Assembly: GCF_029784155.1 (NCBI RefSeq)
Contig: NC_073691.1
Span: forward strand, 138,996,433 to 139,060,432
Length of the DNA: 64,000 nucleotides
Direction: 5' to 3'
Source: Uranotaenia lowii
Lineage: Eukaryota; Arthropoda; Insecta; Diptera; Culicidae
Position numbers and translations under genes: made by a program. Under the pieces are notes generated by a model, which was not told where the DNA came from, ran no database searches, and saw only the letters and a list, made by a program, of their open reading frames with translations. The first letter of the stretch is position 1. Every line of letters begins with the position of its first letter. Positions 55,854 through 64,000 of the stretch are shown in pieces.

Positions 55854-56189
55854 TTTGACAATTGAAGAGTGAATTCCAAAATCAAAATAGGAGTAACATT
55901 CTTCACACACACACACACACACACACACCTTCAAAATGAGGGGTGTTCAGGTTTTTAAATGCAAAATTGAAAGAAATACGTCAAGTTGATATTGAACAAA
56001 TTTTGACCGTATCACCCTTTAAGGCCGGAACAAAATTGAAATCCTTCTTTTGTCACTTGTAGTTGAAACATCAGGAGGGAGTTATGATAAAAGATTACAC
56101 AAGGTAACAAAATTCACATTTTTTTTCAGATCCCAAAAATTTTAGAGCTAATTTTGATTTAATATGGATTTTTACATTAGATCTTTAGT

Positions 56190-56832
56190 TATCATATTGG
56201 CATCCAAGCAAGAAGAGCTACGAATCAAATTTTTGAACATGCGAAATCCACACGCACGCAGAAATATCAAAATCGTTGAATGTGACCAAAGTTCGCCAAG
56301 AAATATCTCGTTTGCAAGCTATCTGTACCTGTGGCTTGAAAAGCGACATTTTTGTTGCAACCGGGGCCGTCAACCAGGAAATTTACGTAAAAGAGTAGGT
56401 ATCTTCAAAAGCATTTGCTGCCATTCCTGAAGAAACATGACTTGTCTGTGGCATCCTGCTACTATGGAAAAAGGCCATGAAGTGGTATGCCGCTAACCAC
56501 ATTCAGGTTGTGCCCAAGAATTAGAACACTCCAAACACACCAGAACATCACACAATCGAAAAATATCGGGTGATAGTTAAGCGGTTAAGCAGAACCTTAA
56601 AAAGACCCAAATAACTATTAGCAGCGAGAAGCCGTTCAATGCAAACTGGCGTTCTGCGGCGAAGAAAGTGGATAAGGTGACCGTACGAAATCGGATAGCA
56701 GACGTCAAACGAAAGGTTCCCCAATTGGGAATAGGTCAACCGGAATCTTAATTGAATATTTTTTCCGTCTTTTACCCATAATGAACTTAAAAAAATGATA
56801 CGTTGACTTTTTAAATATACAAATTATCGATT
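56190..56832 (+). pseudogene. diverged DD37E mariner relic with internal deletion
   Basis: It starts KQEELRIKFLNMRNPHARRN-like (N-terminus), jumps to a KFAKKY-like word and SYLYLWLEKRHFC, GRQPGNLRKRV and, in other frames, the TIEKYRVIVKR and NANWRSAAKKVDKVT tail. About 250 codons of the HTH-to-catalytic region are missing or scrambled. No terminal repeats remain. It lies 170 bp beyond the end of the split mariner, same family, opposite strand. Confidence 0.7.
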
Positions 56833-57009
56833 TACATCGCAATAAGAAAATCATTGGTTTACATTTAATACATTTATTTATTCCTGTGATACATTTATTT
56901 ATTCCTTACAACATCTTTATTTGTTCCAAATAAGTACTGAACTTACTGGTACATTTAATTTCACTTTATTTTTTTTATCTTATTTTAATCGCCGCCGGGA
57001 TATATTCTT

Positions 57010-57425
57010 ATTTAATTTTTGGCATTTCGGCGAGTTGTGAAATTCAAGGTAGAATATTTAGAAAGAACATGAAAGTATTATAGATGGAAAGATCAAAGCT
57101 AGAGCGCTTTGGGTAGACGAAATTGAATAGTTGGTGAAAATGTGAGCAGGGCTTTTGTTTTATGAACAGCTTTTGAACTACTTGCGTGATTCTTTGCCGC
57201 GCGCCGTTTCAATGTTTCAACATTGAAACGGCGCGCGGCAAAGAATCACGCAAGTAGTTCAAAAGCTGTTCATAAAACAAAAGCCCTGCTCACATTTTCA
57301 CCAACTATTCAATTTCTTCTACCCAAAGCGCTCTAGCTTTGATCTTTCCATCTATAATACTTTCATGTTCTTTCTAAATATTCTACCTTGAATTTCACAA
57401 CTCGCCGAAATGCCAAAAATTAAAT
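57010..57425. repeat. 416-bp palindrome with almost no spacer
   Basis: Arms 57010-57216 and 57219-57425 are reverse complements with very few mismatches (for example GGGTAGACGAAA against TTTCTTCTACCC). They meet at AATGTT-TC-AACATT, so the spacer is 2 bp. The right arm continues seamlessly toward the tRNA-like sequence at 57527; the left flank does not. This suggests the right side is the original and the left an inverted duplicate. Confidence 0.93.
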
Positions 57426-57526
57426 GAGAACTTTTTTTGTAAAGAAATGAATCCAACTTAGATGAAATTTCAGGGACTAGAAAGGGAAAATTGATGTTGA
57501 AAAACATGCGAAAAAAAATTCGCCTT

Positions 57527-57600
57527 GTCTCCCGGTGAGACTTGAACCCACATCTTGCGCCTCTCCGGGGCCCATGTATTAACATTCTACTACAGGAGAC
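57527..57600 (-). ncRNA. tRNA-like sequence, probable SINE head
   Basis: On the minus strand, 5' GTCTCCT pairs with 3' GGGAGAC as acceptor stem. The T arm is GTGGG-TTCAAGT-CTCAC and the D-arm-like part is GTAGTAGAATGTTAATAC. The anticodon arm is poor (GCC-CCGGAGA-GGC, no U33). It stands between the A tail of Jockey copy 2 and a body that runs into the palindrome, consistent with a tRNA-derived SINE. Confidence 0.5.
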
Positions 57601-57662
57601 CAACCTGGCGTATTTTTTTTTTTAAACTTACTACTAAAAACTAAAACTATCCTAAATTAAAA

Positions 57663-60320
57663 CTAATTATAGAGAGAACGAATCTCTGCGATGGAAGACT
57701 GCATCGATTTGCCTCTGAAGTTGGAGATGATTTTGTTGGCCATCTCTTCGATCGATTCAATGCCCGCAATCCGATGAAGATCTTCGGTGCTGTGCCAAGG
57801 TGGAAGCCGCAAAATCATTTTCAGAACCTTGTTCTGAATCCTCTGGATGGCTTTTTTCCTCGTCGCGCAGCAGCTAGACCAAATCGGAACTGCATACATT
57901 ATCGCTGGTCGGAAGACTTGCTTATAAATAAGCATCTTATTCTTTAGGCACAGTCGGGATTTCCTGTTGATGAGAGAATAAAGAGATTTAGTGTATTTAT
58001 TACATTTAGATTGAATATCTTCAATGTGATTTTTAAAAGTAAGATTCCGATCAAGTGTAAGACCCAAGTACTTCACGTGATCAGACCATTCTAATGAAAC
58101 CCCATTAAAAGTTATGGAATGATTTTCATTAGGTTTTAAAAAATTTGCTCTTGGCTTATGGGGAAATAAAATAAGTTGAGTTTTGGAAGCGTTAGGAGAA
58201 ATTTTCCACATTTTCAAGTAATTCAAAAAGGAATTTAAATTTTGTTGCAATCTACTGCGTACCACCCGTAAATTTCGACCTTTTGCTGAAAGCAAAGTAT
58301 CATCAGCAAATAATCTTCTACCTTTTCCTTCTGGTACATCAGGAAGATCAGAAGTAAAAATATTGTATAAGATTGGCCCAAGTATACTGCCCTGAGGGAC
58401 CCCAGCTCTAATGGGTGTCCTTTCAGAGCATGAATTTTGATAGCTTACTTGTAAGGTTCGGCTAGTCAAATAATTTTGAATAATTTTGGTGATATATACA
58501 GGAAAATCAAATCGAGCTAATTTAGCTACTAAACCTTTGTGCCAAACACTGTCAAAAGCTTTTTCAATATCTAAAAGAGCAACACCAGTTGAATAACCTT
58601 CAGATTTGCTAGCGTTAATCATATTAGTTACACTCAAAAGTTGATGTGTAGTAGAATGTCCATGACGAAAACCAAATTGTTCATCAGGGAAAATAGAATT
58701 CTGATTAATGTGAATCATCATTCTATTTAAAATAACTCTCTCAAATAGTTTACTTAAAGAAGGAAGCAAACTAATTGGTCGATAACTTGAAGGCTCTGAA
58801 GCACTTTTTCCAGGTTTCAAAATTGGAGTTACTTTGGCATTTTTCCATTTATTGGGAAAATAAGCCAAGTGAAAACATTTATTGAAGATTTTAACTAAAA
58901 AATTTAAAGTGCTTTCAGGCAACTTTTTAATAAGAATATAGAAAATCCCATCTTCCCCCGGAGCTTTCATATTTTTAAATTTTTTGAAAATCAATTTAAG
59001 TTCATCAATATTTGTCTCACAGGAACTTTTAAATACATTTTGCTTAGAAAAAATATCATCAAATTCAAGGGAAATTTGAGCATCAATTGGACTAACAACG
59101 TTTAAATTAAAATCATGAGCAGACTCAAACTGTTGGGCTAATTTTTGAGCTTTTTCTGCGTTAGTTAAAAGAAGTTTATCTCCATCTTTCAAAGTAGGAA
59201 TTGGCTTCTGGGGCTTTTTCAGAATTTTAGTTAATTTCCAAAACGGCTTTGAGTAGGGTTTTATGTCCTCTACTGCTTTAGCAAAATTTTCATTACGGAT
59301 GAAATTTAAACGACGTTTGATCTCTTTTTGAAGGTCGCAATAAATAAATTTCAAATAAGGATCCCTAGTACGTTGATATTGGCGTCGACGAATGTTTTTC
59401 AGTCGTATCAAAAACTGAAGATCATCATCAATTAAAGGTTGATTAAATTTATGTTTAACTTTGGGTATTGAAGCGGCTTTAGCATTGACTATTGAAGTTG
59501 TCAAATTTTCTACAGCCAAATCAATATCTTCAATTGAATTCAGTGGAACGTTTACATCTAAATTACGTTCAATAAAATTCCTATATCGCTCCCAGTCAGC
59601 TTTTTGAAAGTTAAAAGTTGATTTTAAAGGGTTTTCAATGGGACTTTGGGATAAAGAGAAAGTTACTGGAAGGTGGTCTGAATCGAGGTCCGCATGAGTA
59701 ACTAATTGACTACAATGCTCGCCTAAATCCGTTAGAACCAAATCAATTGTGGAAGGATTTCTAATCGAAGAAAAACAAGTATGCCCATTAGGATATTCAA
59801 CAGTATAATAACCTGCAGAGCAGTCATTAAATAAAATATTCCCATTTGAATTTGATGAAATATTATTCCAAGATCGGTGTTTTGCATTAAAGTCACCAAT
59901 AATAAAAAATTTAGATTTGTTTCTGGTGAGTTTTTGTAAATCTCCCTTCAAAAAATATTTCTGTTCACCGCTGCATTGAAAAGGCAAATATGCGGCAACA
60001 ATTATAATTTTCCCCATAGGAGTTTCTAATTCAATTCCAATTGTTTCTAAGACTTTTGTATTGAAAGAAGGAAGAAGTCTAAATTTGAGACGACTATTGA
60101 TGACAATAGCTACACCCCCACCTTGTCGATCAAGTCGATCATTTCGCAAAATTTTAAAGAAAGCATTGCTTTTCAAGTTATTGTCCGGCTTTAAAAAAGT
60201 TTCAGTGATGGCAGCAATATGTATGTTTTGAGTTTTCAAAAATAAAAAGAATTCATCTTGGTTAGCCAGCAAAGATCTAGCATTCCAATTCATAATATTT
60301 AAACATCTATTTGGATCCAT
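57663..60320 (-). CDS. Jockey-clade ORF2, second copy, intact
   Basis: 885 codons with the same endonuclease and reverse transcriptase layout as 38679-41336. The motifs NWNARSL, IIGDFNAKHRSW, SDHLPV, LLDIEKAFDSVWH, AGVPQGSILGP and RLFADDTLL are all kept. About 15 residues differ (for example EQKYF for EQKNF, DWERYRNF for NWERYMNF, FRHGHS for FRYGHS), none in catalytic motifs. Because ORF1 is truncated and the 5' end is lost, this copy probably cannot start its own transcript. The enzyme could still be made if the locus is transcribed. Confidence 0.92.
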   Translation of the reverse strand: MDPNRCLNIMNWNARSLLANQDEFFLFLKTQNIHIAAITETFLKPDNNLKSNAFFKILRNDRLDRQGGGVAIVINSRLKFRLLPSFNTKVLETIGIELETPMGKIIIVAAYLPFQCSGEQKYFLKGDLQKLTRNKSKFFIIGDFNAKHRSWNNISSNSNGNILFNDCSAGYYTVEYPNGHTCFSSIRNPSTIDLVLTDLGEHCSQLVTHADLDSDHLPVTFSLSQSPIENPLKSTFNFQKADWERYRNFIERNLDVNVPLNSIEDIDLAVENLTTSIVNAKAASIPKVKHKFNQPLIDDDLQFLIRLKNIRRRQYQRTRDPYLKFIYCDLQKEIKRRLNFIRNENFAKAVEDIKPYSKPFWKLTKILKKPQKPIPTLKDGDKLLLTNAEKAQKLAQQFESAHDFNLNVVSPIDAQISLEFDDIFSKQNVFKSSCETNIDELKLIFKKFKNMKAPGEDGIFYILIKKLPESTLNFLVKIFNKCFHLAYFPNKWKNAKVTPILKPGKSASEPSSYRPISLLPSLSKLFERVILNRMMIHINQNSIFPDEQFGFRHGHSTTHQLLSVTNMINASKSEGYSTGVALLDIEKAFDSVWHKGLVAKLARFDFPVYITKIIQNYLTSRTLQVSYQNSCSERTPIRAGVPQGSILGPILYNIFTSDLPDVPEGKGRRLFADDTLLSAKGRNLRVVRSRLQQNLNSFLNYLKMWKISPNASKTQLILFPHKPRANFLKPNENHSITFNGVSLEWSDHVKYLGLTLDRNLTFKNHIEDIQSKCNKYTKSLYSLINRKSRLCLKNKMLIYKQVFRPAIMYAVPIWSSCCATRKKAIQRIQNKVLKMILRLPPWHSTEDLHRIAGIESIEEMANKIISNFRGKSMQSSIAEIRSLYN

Positions 60321-60663
60321 GAGGGAATCGTAAAGTCATAATAATTTTGTTTGCATAATTAAAAGAAGTTTGGAAAGCTTCAAACATTGAATTTGCTTTC
60401 AACATAAGTTGCATCATTTCCATTAAATTTTAATGCAAAAATTTTAATTTTTCCTCAGTAATCTCACCCAAATCAACAAAATTGTTAGGATCAGAAAATG
60501 AAGGAGAAGAACAAGTATTTGAATTTCGGGGATTTTCCCAAGCCTTCGCATGAACGTTGAGACTTGGTTTTTTCCCATTTTTATTAGTTAAACCTGAAGA
60601 GGGAAACCCATTTTCAACCACCTCTGAGAACGATAAACAACGAGTCTGTGATTCCAATGTTTA
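60321..60663 (-). pseudogene. Jockey ORF1 C-terminal remnant
   Basis: The minus strand reads QTRCLSFSEVVENGFPSSGL and HAKAWENPRNSNTC, as in copy 1, then LKFLH followed by TAA, where copy 1 reads CAA. Upstream, the sequence jumps from TTGGAATCAC to CAGACTCG, losing about 58 bp present in copy 1. The zinc knuckles are gone. Non-functional. Confidence 0.85.
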
Positions 60664-60813
60664 CATTGAAAGAGTGTGGATGCTCGTTTTTTCAATTTGG
60701 ATTTTTGGCTATTTTAAACTGTTGTATTGTCATTATTATTAAGAAGAACTGTGATAATTTTAGCGATAAATTCACAAGTATACCTTCTGTGATAAATAAG
60801 TGACCGTACTAAG

Positions 60814-62241
60814 ATGAGTGGCGAGGATGCTGCTCCAGATGGAGCAGCATCAGTACTTAACCTCAATCAACCGACACTAAATCCAGGACAAGGAAGGATG
60901 GAAGAAGACATGGAAACAACTAGCAGAGGAAAGGATCACGTCGACGCAGCAAGTAGAAAAACATTTAAAAACTACAATTACCAAAATGGGGATTGCCGTC
61001 CGTATCGCGTAATAGTAGAGAACACAGATGTAGAAAAACGAAAAGTTGTTAACAGGTTACAAATAGGAATAATGCTACACCAAAATGGTTTTGACAAATG
61101 TATCGATGATATCAGGAAGACAGCTAGAAACAAAGTAACAGTGTACGTAGGGAATATTAAAGATGCCAATAGATTGGCAAATTGCCAGAATCTAAATCTA
61201 CAGGGATTCAAATCTTATGTTCCAAAACAATTCGTCACGGTGACAGGAGTTATTTCTGGTATACCACTTGAAATGAAAGACGAAGAAGTAAAACACTTTA
61301 TCAAGGCCAAAGCAGAAATAGATTCCGTTTTTCGTATGCATCGCTATAAAGACAAGAAAAAGGAACCCACGTATAAAATGGGTGTAGTTTTCCGTACTAA
61401 TACTTTGCCAAATAACATCAGTATATATTCTGTGATACACAAAGTCCAACCGTACATTAGAAAACCGATAATCTGTTTTAAATGTCTTCGTTATAACCAC
61501 TTGTCCAAAAATTGTAAAGCGTTGATTGAAAAATGTATGTCATGTGCTGTAGAACACTCGACAGAAAATTCTTGTAACGTTTTAAAATGTTTGTACTGTC
61601 CAAATTCTAATCATAAGACGACTGATAGAGTGTGTCCTAGATGGAAGAAAGAAAACGACTTACAGGCAATAATGGCCAAGAAATGCATGACTTACCAGGA
61701 GGCAAGGCAGTACTACGAGGTTCCAACTGAAAATATGTTTGACGTTTTGAGGACTACAGAAGATTTTCCAACAATTGCAGAATCATACTCCAGAGTTGCA
61801 GCTAGCGGGCGTAGTTTCCCACAACAACTCCAACCAAAGCGAAGTGAGTGGAGTTCAAACGACAAGAGAAATAGATCTAAAAAAGAAAATAAAGAACCAA
61901 ACAAACTTAATGTAGAAACAGATAGTGTACCAGGAGTGGCTAGTATTTTGGGATTAAATCAAAACGAATTCGCCAAAAAACGTAAAATGGAAGAAGAAAA
62001 AGAGGAAACAAGAGGCATAGGGATGTTCAATAAGTATAAAACAGGAGAGCTAGAGAGGTTTAAAAATGAAATTGAGGAAACAATTAAAAAACAATCACAA
62101 GAAGAACTGAAACAAATAATTTCAACAATTAGCATGAAATTAGAAACTATTATGAAACCACATGGCACAAAAGGAGGAGAAATATCAGCTTGCATCTTGG
62201 GTGAATTAAATAAAATGCTAGGATCTGCAGGAGACAAATAA
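60814..62241 (+). CDS. I-like LINE ORF1, gag-like protein with zinc knuckles
   Basis: 475 codons from the first ATG. The N-terminus is acidic and disordered. About residues 62-215 look RRM-like (YRVIVEN, VTVYVGNIKDANRLANC). Three knuckles follow at 221-274: CFKCLRYNHLSKNC, CMSCAVEHSTENSC and CLYCPNSNHKTTDRVC. A basic linker and a C-terminal helix (LERFKNEIEETIKKQSQEEL) end the protein. The phrase ASVLNLNQ followed by an RMEEDMETTSRG segment near the start recurs as ASILGLNQ and RKMEEEKEETRG near residue 375-405. It is thought to package element RNA. The stop TAA overlaps the ORF2 ATG by one base. Intact. Confidence 0.88.
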   Translation: MSGEDAAPDGAASVLNLNQPTLNPGQGRMEEDMETTSRGKDHVDAASRKTFKNYNYQNGDCRPYRVIVENTDVEKRKVVNRLQIGIMLHQNGFDKCIDDIRKTARNKVTVYVGNIKDANRLANCQNLNLQGFKSYVPKQFVTVTGVISGIPLEMKDEEVKHFIKAKAEIDSVFRMHRYKDKKKEPTYKMGVVFRTNTLPNNISIYSVIHKVQPYIRKPIICFKCLRYNHLSKNCKALIEKCMSCAVEHSTENSCNVLKCLYCPNSNHKTTDRVCPRWKKENDLQAIMAKKCMTYQEARQYYEVPTENMFDVLRTTEDFPTIAESYSRVAASGRSFPQQLQPKRSEWSSNDKRNRSKKENKEPNKLNVETDSVPGVASILGLNQNEFAKKRKMEEEKEETRGIGMFNKYKTGELERFKNEIEETIKKQSQEELKQIISTISMKLETIMKPHGTKGGEISACILGELNKMLGSAGDK

Positions 62242-62243
62242 TG
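62239..62243 (+). promoter_or_regulatory. TAATG stop-start overlap between ORF1 and ORF2
   Basis: The ORF1 stop TAA and the ORF2 start ATG share the central A. In silkworm SART1 an overlap of the same type supports ORF2 synthesis by termination-coupled reinitiation; the same mechanism is inferred here. Confidence 0.75.
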
Positions 62244-64000
62244 TTCACCGGCGATTTCAAGGTGTTACAGGCAAATATTCAAAGTTTATTTCGAAACAAA
62301 AACGAACTAACACACGAACTGTATACCCAAAACTATGATGCAGCATTGCTTTCGGAAATCTGGGTCAAACCAGAACAGATTTCTACTTTACGATGGAATA
62401 TTCAAGGCTATCATCGACATCTGGCACCCCGTGCTGACGGGTATGGAGGAGTAGCAATATTCTTGAAGGAGGAATTTAAATTTGACAACATTCAATTACA
62501 AACAACAGACGATTTTGAAACGCTGGGAATATTCATACCTAAATTAGATCTGGCTCTAGTAGTCGTCTATGTGAACCCAAGAATATCAAACGATAATTTA
62601 GAAACCGCCATAACAACACTCTTTAACGAAACAGCTAGATTCGGTAAAGTAGTAGTAGGAGGTGACTTTAACAGTCATAATGTAATATGGGGATGCCAAG
62701 AATCAAACGGTAAAGGAACAATTGTACATGATGCCATAATAGGAGCTAATTTATTATTATTGAACACCGGAGCTGTAACTTACATTCCTCCAGTTTCCAA
62801 TCAAAGATCTAGTGCTATAGATCTAACGTTGTGTTCCCTAAATTTATTTAATGTGGTTCAATGGAAAGTTGTTGATAAAAATTTCGGAGGAAGTGGACAC
62901 TTATTTATTGAGATCTGTCTGGATTTAAGGATAAACCGTAAACAAAAATACTACTACGATAAACAAAAAATATCGGAGGAAATGGCACAGGTTGAGCACT
63001 GGGAATTCGAAGACTTGAAAGATCTGTCTAAACTTTCCCAGAATATAACTAAAAAACACAAAAAAATAAGCAAACATACACCAAAATATTACTGGAGCTC
63101 GGAGTTGTCACAGCTCTATGAACAAAAACAAAACGCACTACGTAGTTACAATCAATGCTGTAGTAGTGAAAACCTAGTTTTGTGGAAAAGATCTTCTGCT
63201 ATTTTTTTGAAATCCAAACTTGAACACATTAAAAACAAAATGATAGAACTCTCCAGCTCCATTGATCCTAGAAATTCACATGAAAATTGGAAACTCGTTA
63301 GACGATTAAAATTCCTCCCTGTTACCAACCCTAAAAACAATCCTATAAACACCTGCAAGGATATGGCTTCACAGTTTCTCACCAGCAACTTTGGCCCATC
63401 AAATTACAGAGAACCTCTCCCACCAGCAAACAATACAAGAACATCCATATTAACCTATCGACATTGGAAAAACTTCATAAGAAACAAATCCCCAACATCA
63501 TCACCAGGTACAGACTATATAAACTATAATGCATTAAAAAATTTAGATCTACATTCAGTTACAAAAATAATAGAATTGTTAAACGGAATGTGGCAAAAAG
63601 CAACTCTAGACGATCACCTAAAGGAAATAAAAATTATCCCTATATTGAAGCCCAACAAACCACCAAACGAAATAAGTTCCAGCCGACCTATAGCGCTTTT
63701 ACCAACCGTTGTAAAAATATTAAATGCAGCAGTATTAGTAGACATCCAACAAACGTGTGAAAAGAACAATGTCATCCCAGATTTATCTTTTGGTTTTCGC
63801 AAAGGTATGTCTACTGAACATTGTATTACATATGCAACAAACCTAATCAAAGCAGCACGAAGAGCCAACTATACCACAATTGGTGTCTTCTTTGATTCTT
63901 CAAATGCTTTTAACACAGTCGACATTGATAAATTATACAGTATCATGATACAAAATGGTTTCAACGAAGATACATGTACATGGATCTACAACTTTTTAAA
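62241..64000 (+). CDS. I-like LINE ORF2, endonuclease and start of reverse transcriptase (partial)
   Basis: Open from ATG at 62241 to the end of the window (586 codons, no stop). The endonuclease shows LQANIQSLFRNKNEL, LLSEIWVKP, YGGVAIFLKEE, VVGGDFNSHNVIWG and SAIDLTLCS. The usual SDH motif appears as GSGHLF, that is Gly in place of the conserved Asp. The reverse transcriptase begins with SPTSSPGTDYINYNAL, IPILKPNKPP, SSRPIALLPTVVK, SFGFRKGMSTEHC and motif A GVFFDSSNAFNTVDIDKLY. Motifs B and C lie beyond the window. It is required for target nicking and cDNA synthesis. Confidence 0.88.
   Translation, partial: MFTGDFKVLQANIQSLFRNKNELTHELYTQNYDAALLSEIWVKPEQISTLRWNIQGYHRHLAPRADGYGGVAIFLKEEFKFDNIQLQTTDDFETLGIFIPKLDLALVVVYVNPRISNDNLETAITTLFNETARFGKVVVGGDFNSHNVIWGCQESNGKGTIVHDAIIGANLLLLNTGAVTYIPPVSNQRSSAIDLTLCSLNLFNVVQWKVVDKNFGGSGHLFIEICLDLRINRKQKYYYDKQKISEEMAQVEHWEFEDLKDLSKLSQNITKKHKKISKHTPKYYWSSELSQLYEQKQNALRSYNQCCSSENLVLWKRSSAIFLKSKLEHIKNKMIELSSSIDPRNSHENWKLVRRLKFLPVTNPKNNPINTCKDMASQFLTSNFGPSNYREPLPPANNTRTSILTYRHWKNFIRNKSPTSSPGTDYINYNALKNLDLHSVTKIIELLNGMWQKATLDDHLKEIKIIPILKPNKPPNEISSSRPIALLPTVVKILNAAVLVDIQQTCEKNNVIPDLSFGFRKGMSTEHCITYATNLIKAARRANYTTIGVFFDSSNAFNTVDIDKLYSIMIQNGFNEDTCTWIYNFL

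Larger units (their letters stand above)
49088..56019 (-). mobile_element. DD37E mariner split by a full-length LINE
   Basis: Both mariner ends are present: AAGGGTGATACGGTC at 49088 after TA (49086-49087), and GACCGTATCACCCTT ending 56019 before TA (56020-56021). The 3' portion is 49088-49239 and the 5' portion about 54924-56019, summing to about 1,250 bp, close to the 1,274-bp copy at 5397. The interruption falls where the transposase C-terminus (reverse strand of CCAAATCCGA / TGCCGGGCC) should be continuous. The LINE at 49240-54923 fills the gap. Confidence 0.9.
57608..60663 (-). mobile_element. Jockey-clade LINE, 5'-truncated second copy
   Basis: The same family as 37040-41376, opposite orientation. 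The 3' end is marked by a T run (A tail) at about 57610-57621. The 5' end is cut within ORF1 at about 60663. ORF2 is full length. In the ORF1 remnant about 58 bp are missing next to CATTGGAATCAC. Very high identity to copy 1 points to recent activity. Confidence 0.9.
60670..64000 (+). mobile_element. I-like LINE, 5' part, runs off the window
   Basis: A 5' untranslated stretch (about 60670-60813), ORF1 with three zinc knuckles, then ORF2 starting with an endonuclease. The element continues past 64000. Its border with the truncated Jockey copy near 60663 is not sharp. The clade call (I superclade) is from the ORF1 layout and RT motif style and is tentative. Confidence 0.75.

Overview
This window looks like a transposon-dense stretch of an insect genome, most likely a mosquito. 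It is AT-rich, intron-like and full of nested eukaryotic elements: DD37E Tc1/mariner copies, hAT-type elements, and Jockey, RTE, CR1-group and I-like LINEs. The mosquito assignment is inference from the combination of families; nothing here fixes a species. There are no bacterial genes, operons or CRISPR arrays. I found no host gene I could name. One short histidine-rich open frame at 31828-32096 is the only candidate host exon. The host part therefore looks like intron or intergenic DNA (least repetitive around 10.6-11.1, 25.6-26.3, 32.1-33.1 and 47.9-49.0 kb).

Layout, left half. 0-4 kb is AT-rich with one dispersed repeat. A hairpin-rich TA-flanked MITE lies at 4.0-4.7 kb. From 5.2 to 12.9 kb there is a nested cluster: a DD37E mariner inside an old foldback element, two related degenerate mariners, a 760-bp foldback element inserted in one of them, and a 1.8-kb near-perfect palindromic element. 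Both intact foldbacks have 8-bp target duplications and matching TAG(A/G)GTG ends. Two insertions of about 41 bp look like extremely 5'-truncated retroinsertions. A CR1-like LINE relic lies at 15.3-17.3 kb, followed by three DNA-transposon-like elements at 17.4-19.5 kb. From 20.4 to 25.1 kb two different hAT-like elements stand head to tail, separated and flanked by three copies of one palindromic 8-bp target, GTCTAGAC.

Layout, right half. 26.8-31.4 kb holds four tRNA-like modules, two of them in the opposed arms of an inverted repeat. 33.2-35.9 kb has a TA-flanked MITE and a pogo-like relic. A coding-intact Jockey-clade LINE occupies 37.0-41.4 kb, and a near-identical, 5'-truncated copy lies in opposite orientation at 57.6-60.7 kb. 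An RTE-clade relic lies at 44.7-47.1 kb. A LINE of about 5.7 kb, with a PHD-finger ORF1 and intact ORF2 (49.2-54.9 kb), sits inside and splits a DD37E mariner (49.1-56.0 kb). A 416-bp palindrome with almost no spacer lies next to a tRNA-like sequence at 57.0-57.6 kb. The window ends inside an I-like LINE whose ORF1 stop and ORF2 start overlap as TAATG.

How the parts work together: each LINE pairs a nucleic-acid-binding ORF1 with an endonuclease/reverse transcriptase ORF2 for target-primed reverse transcription. The MITEs, foldbacks and hAT-like elements lack transposase and would depend on enzymes encoded elsewhere. All family assignments come from reading motifs by eye; no database search was possible.
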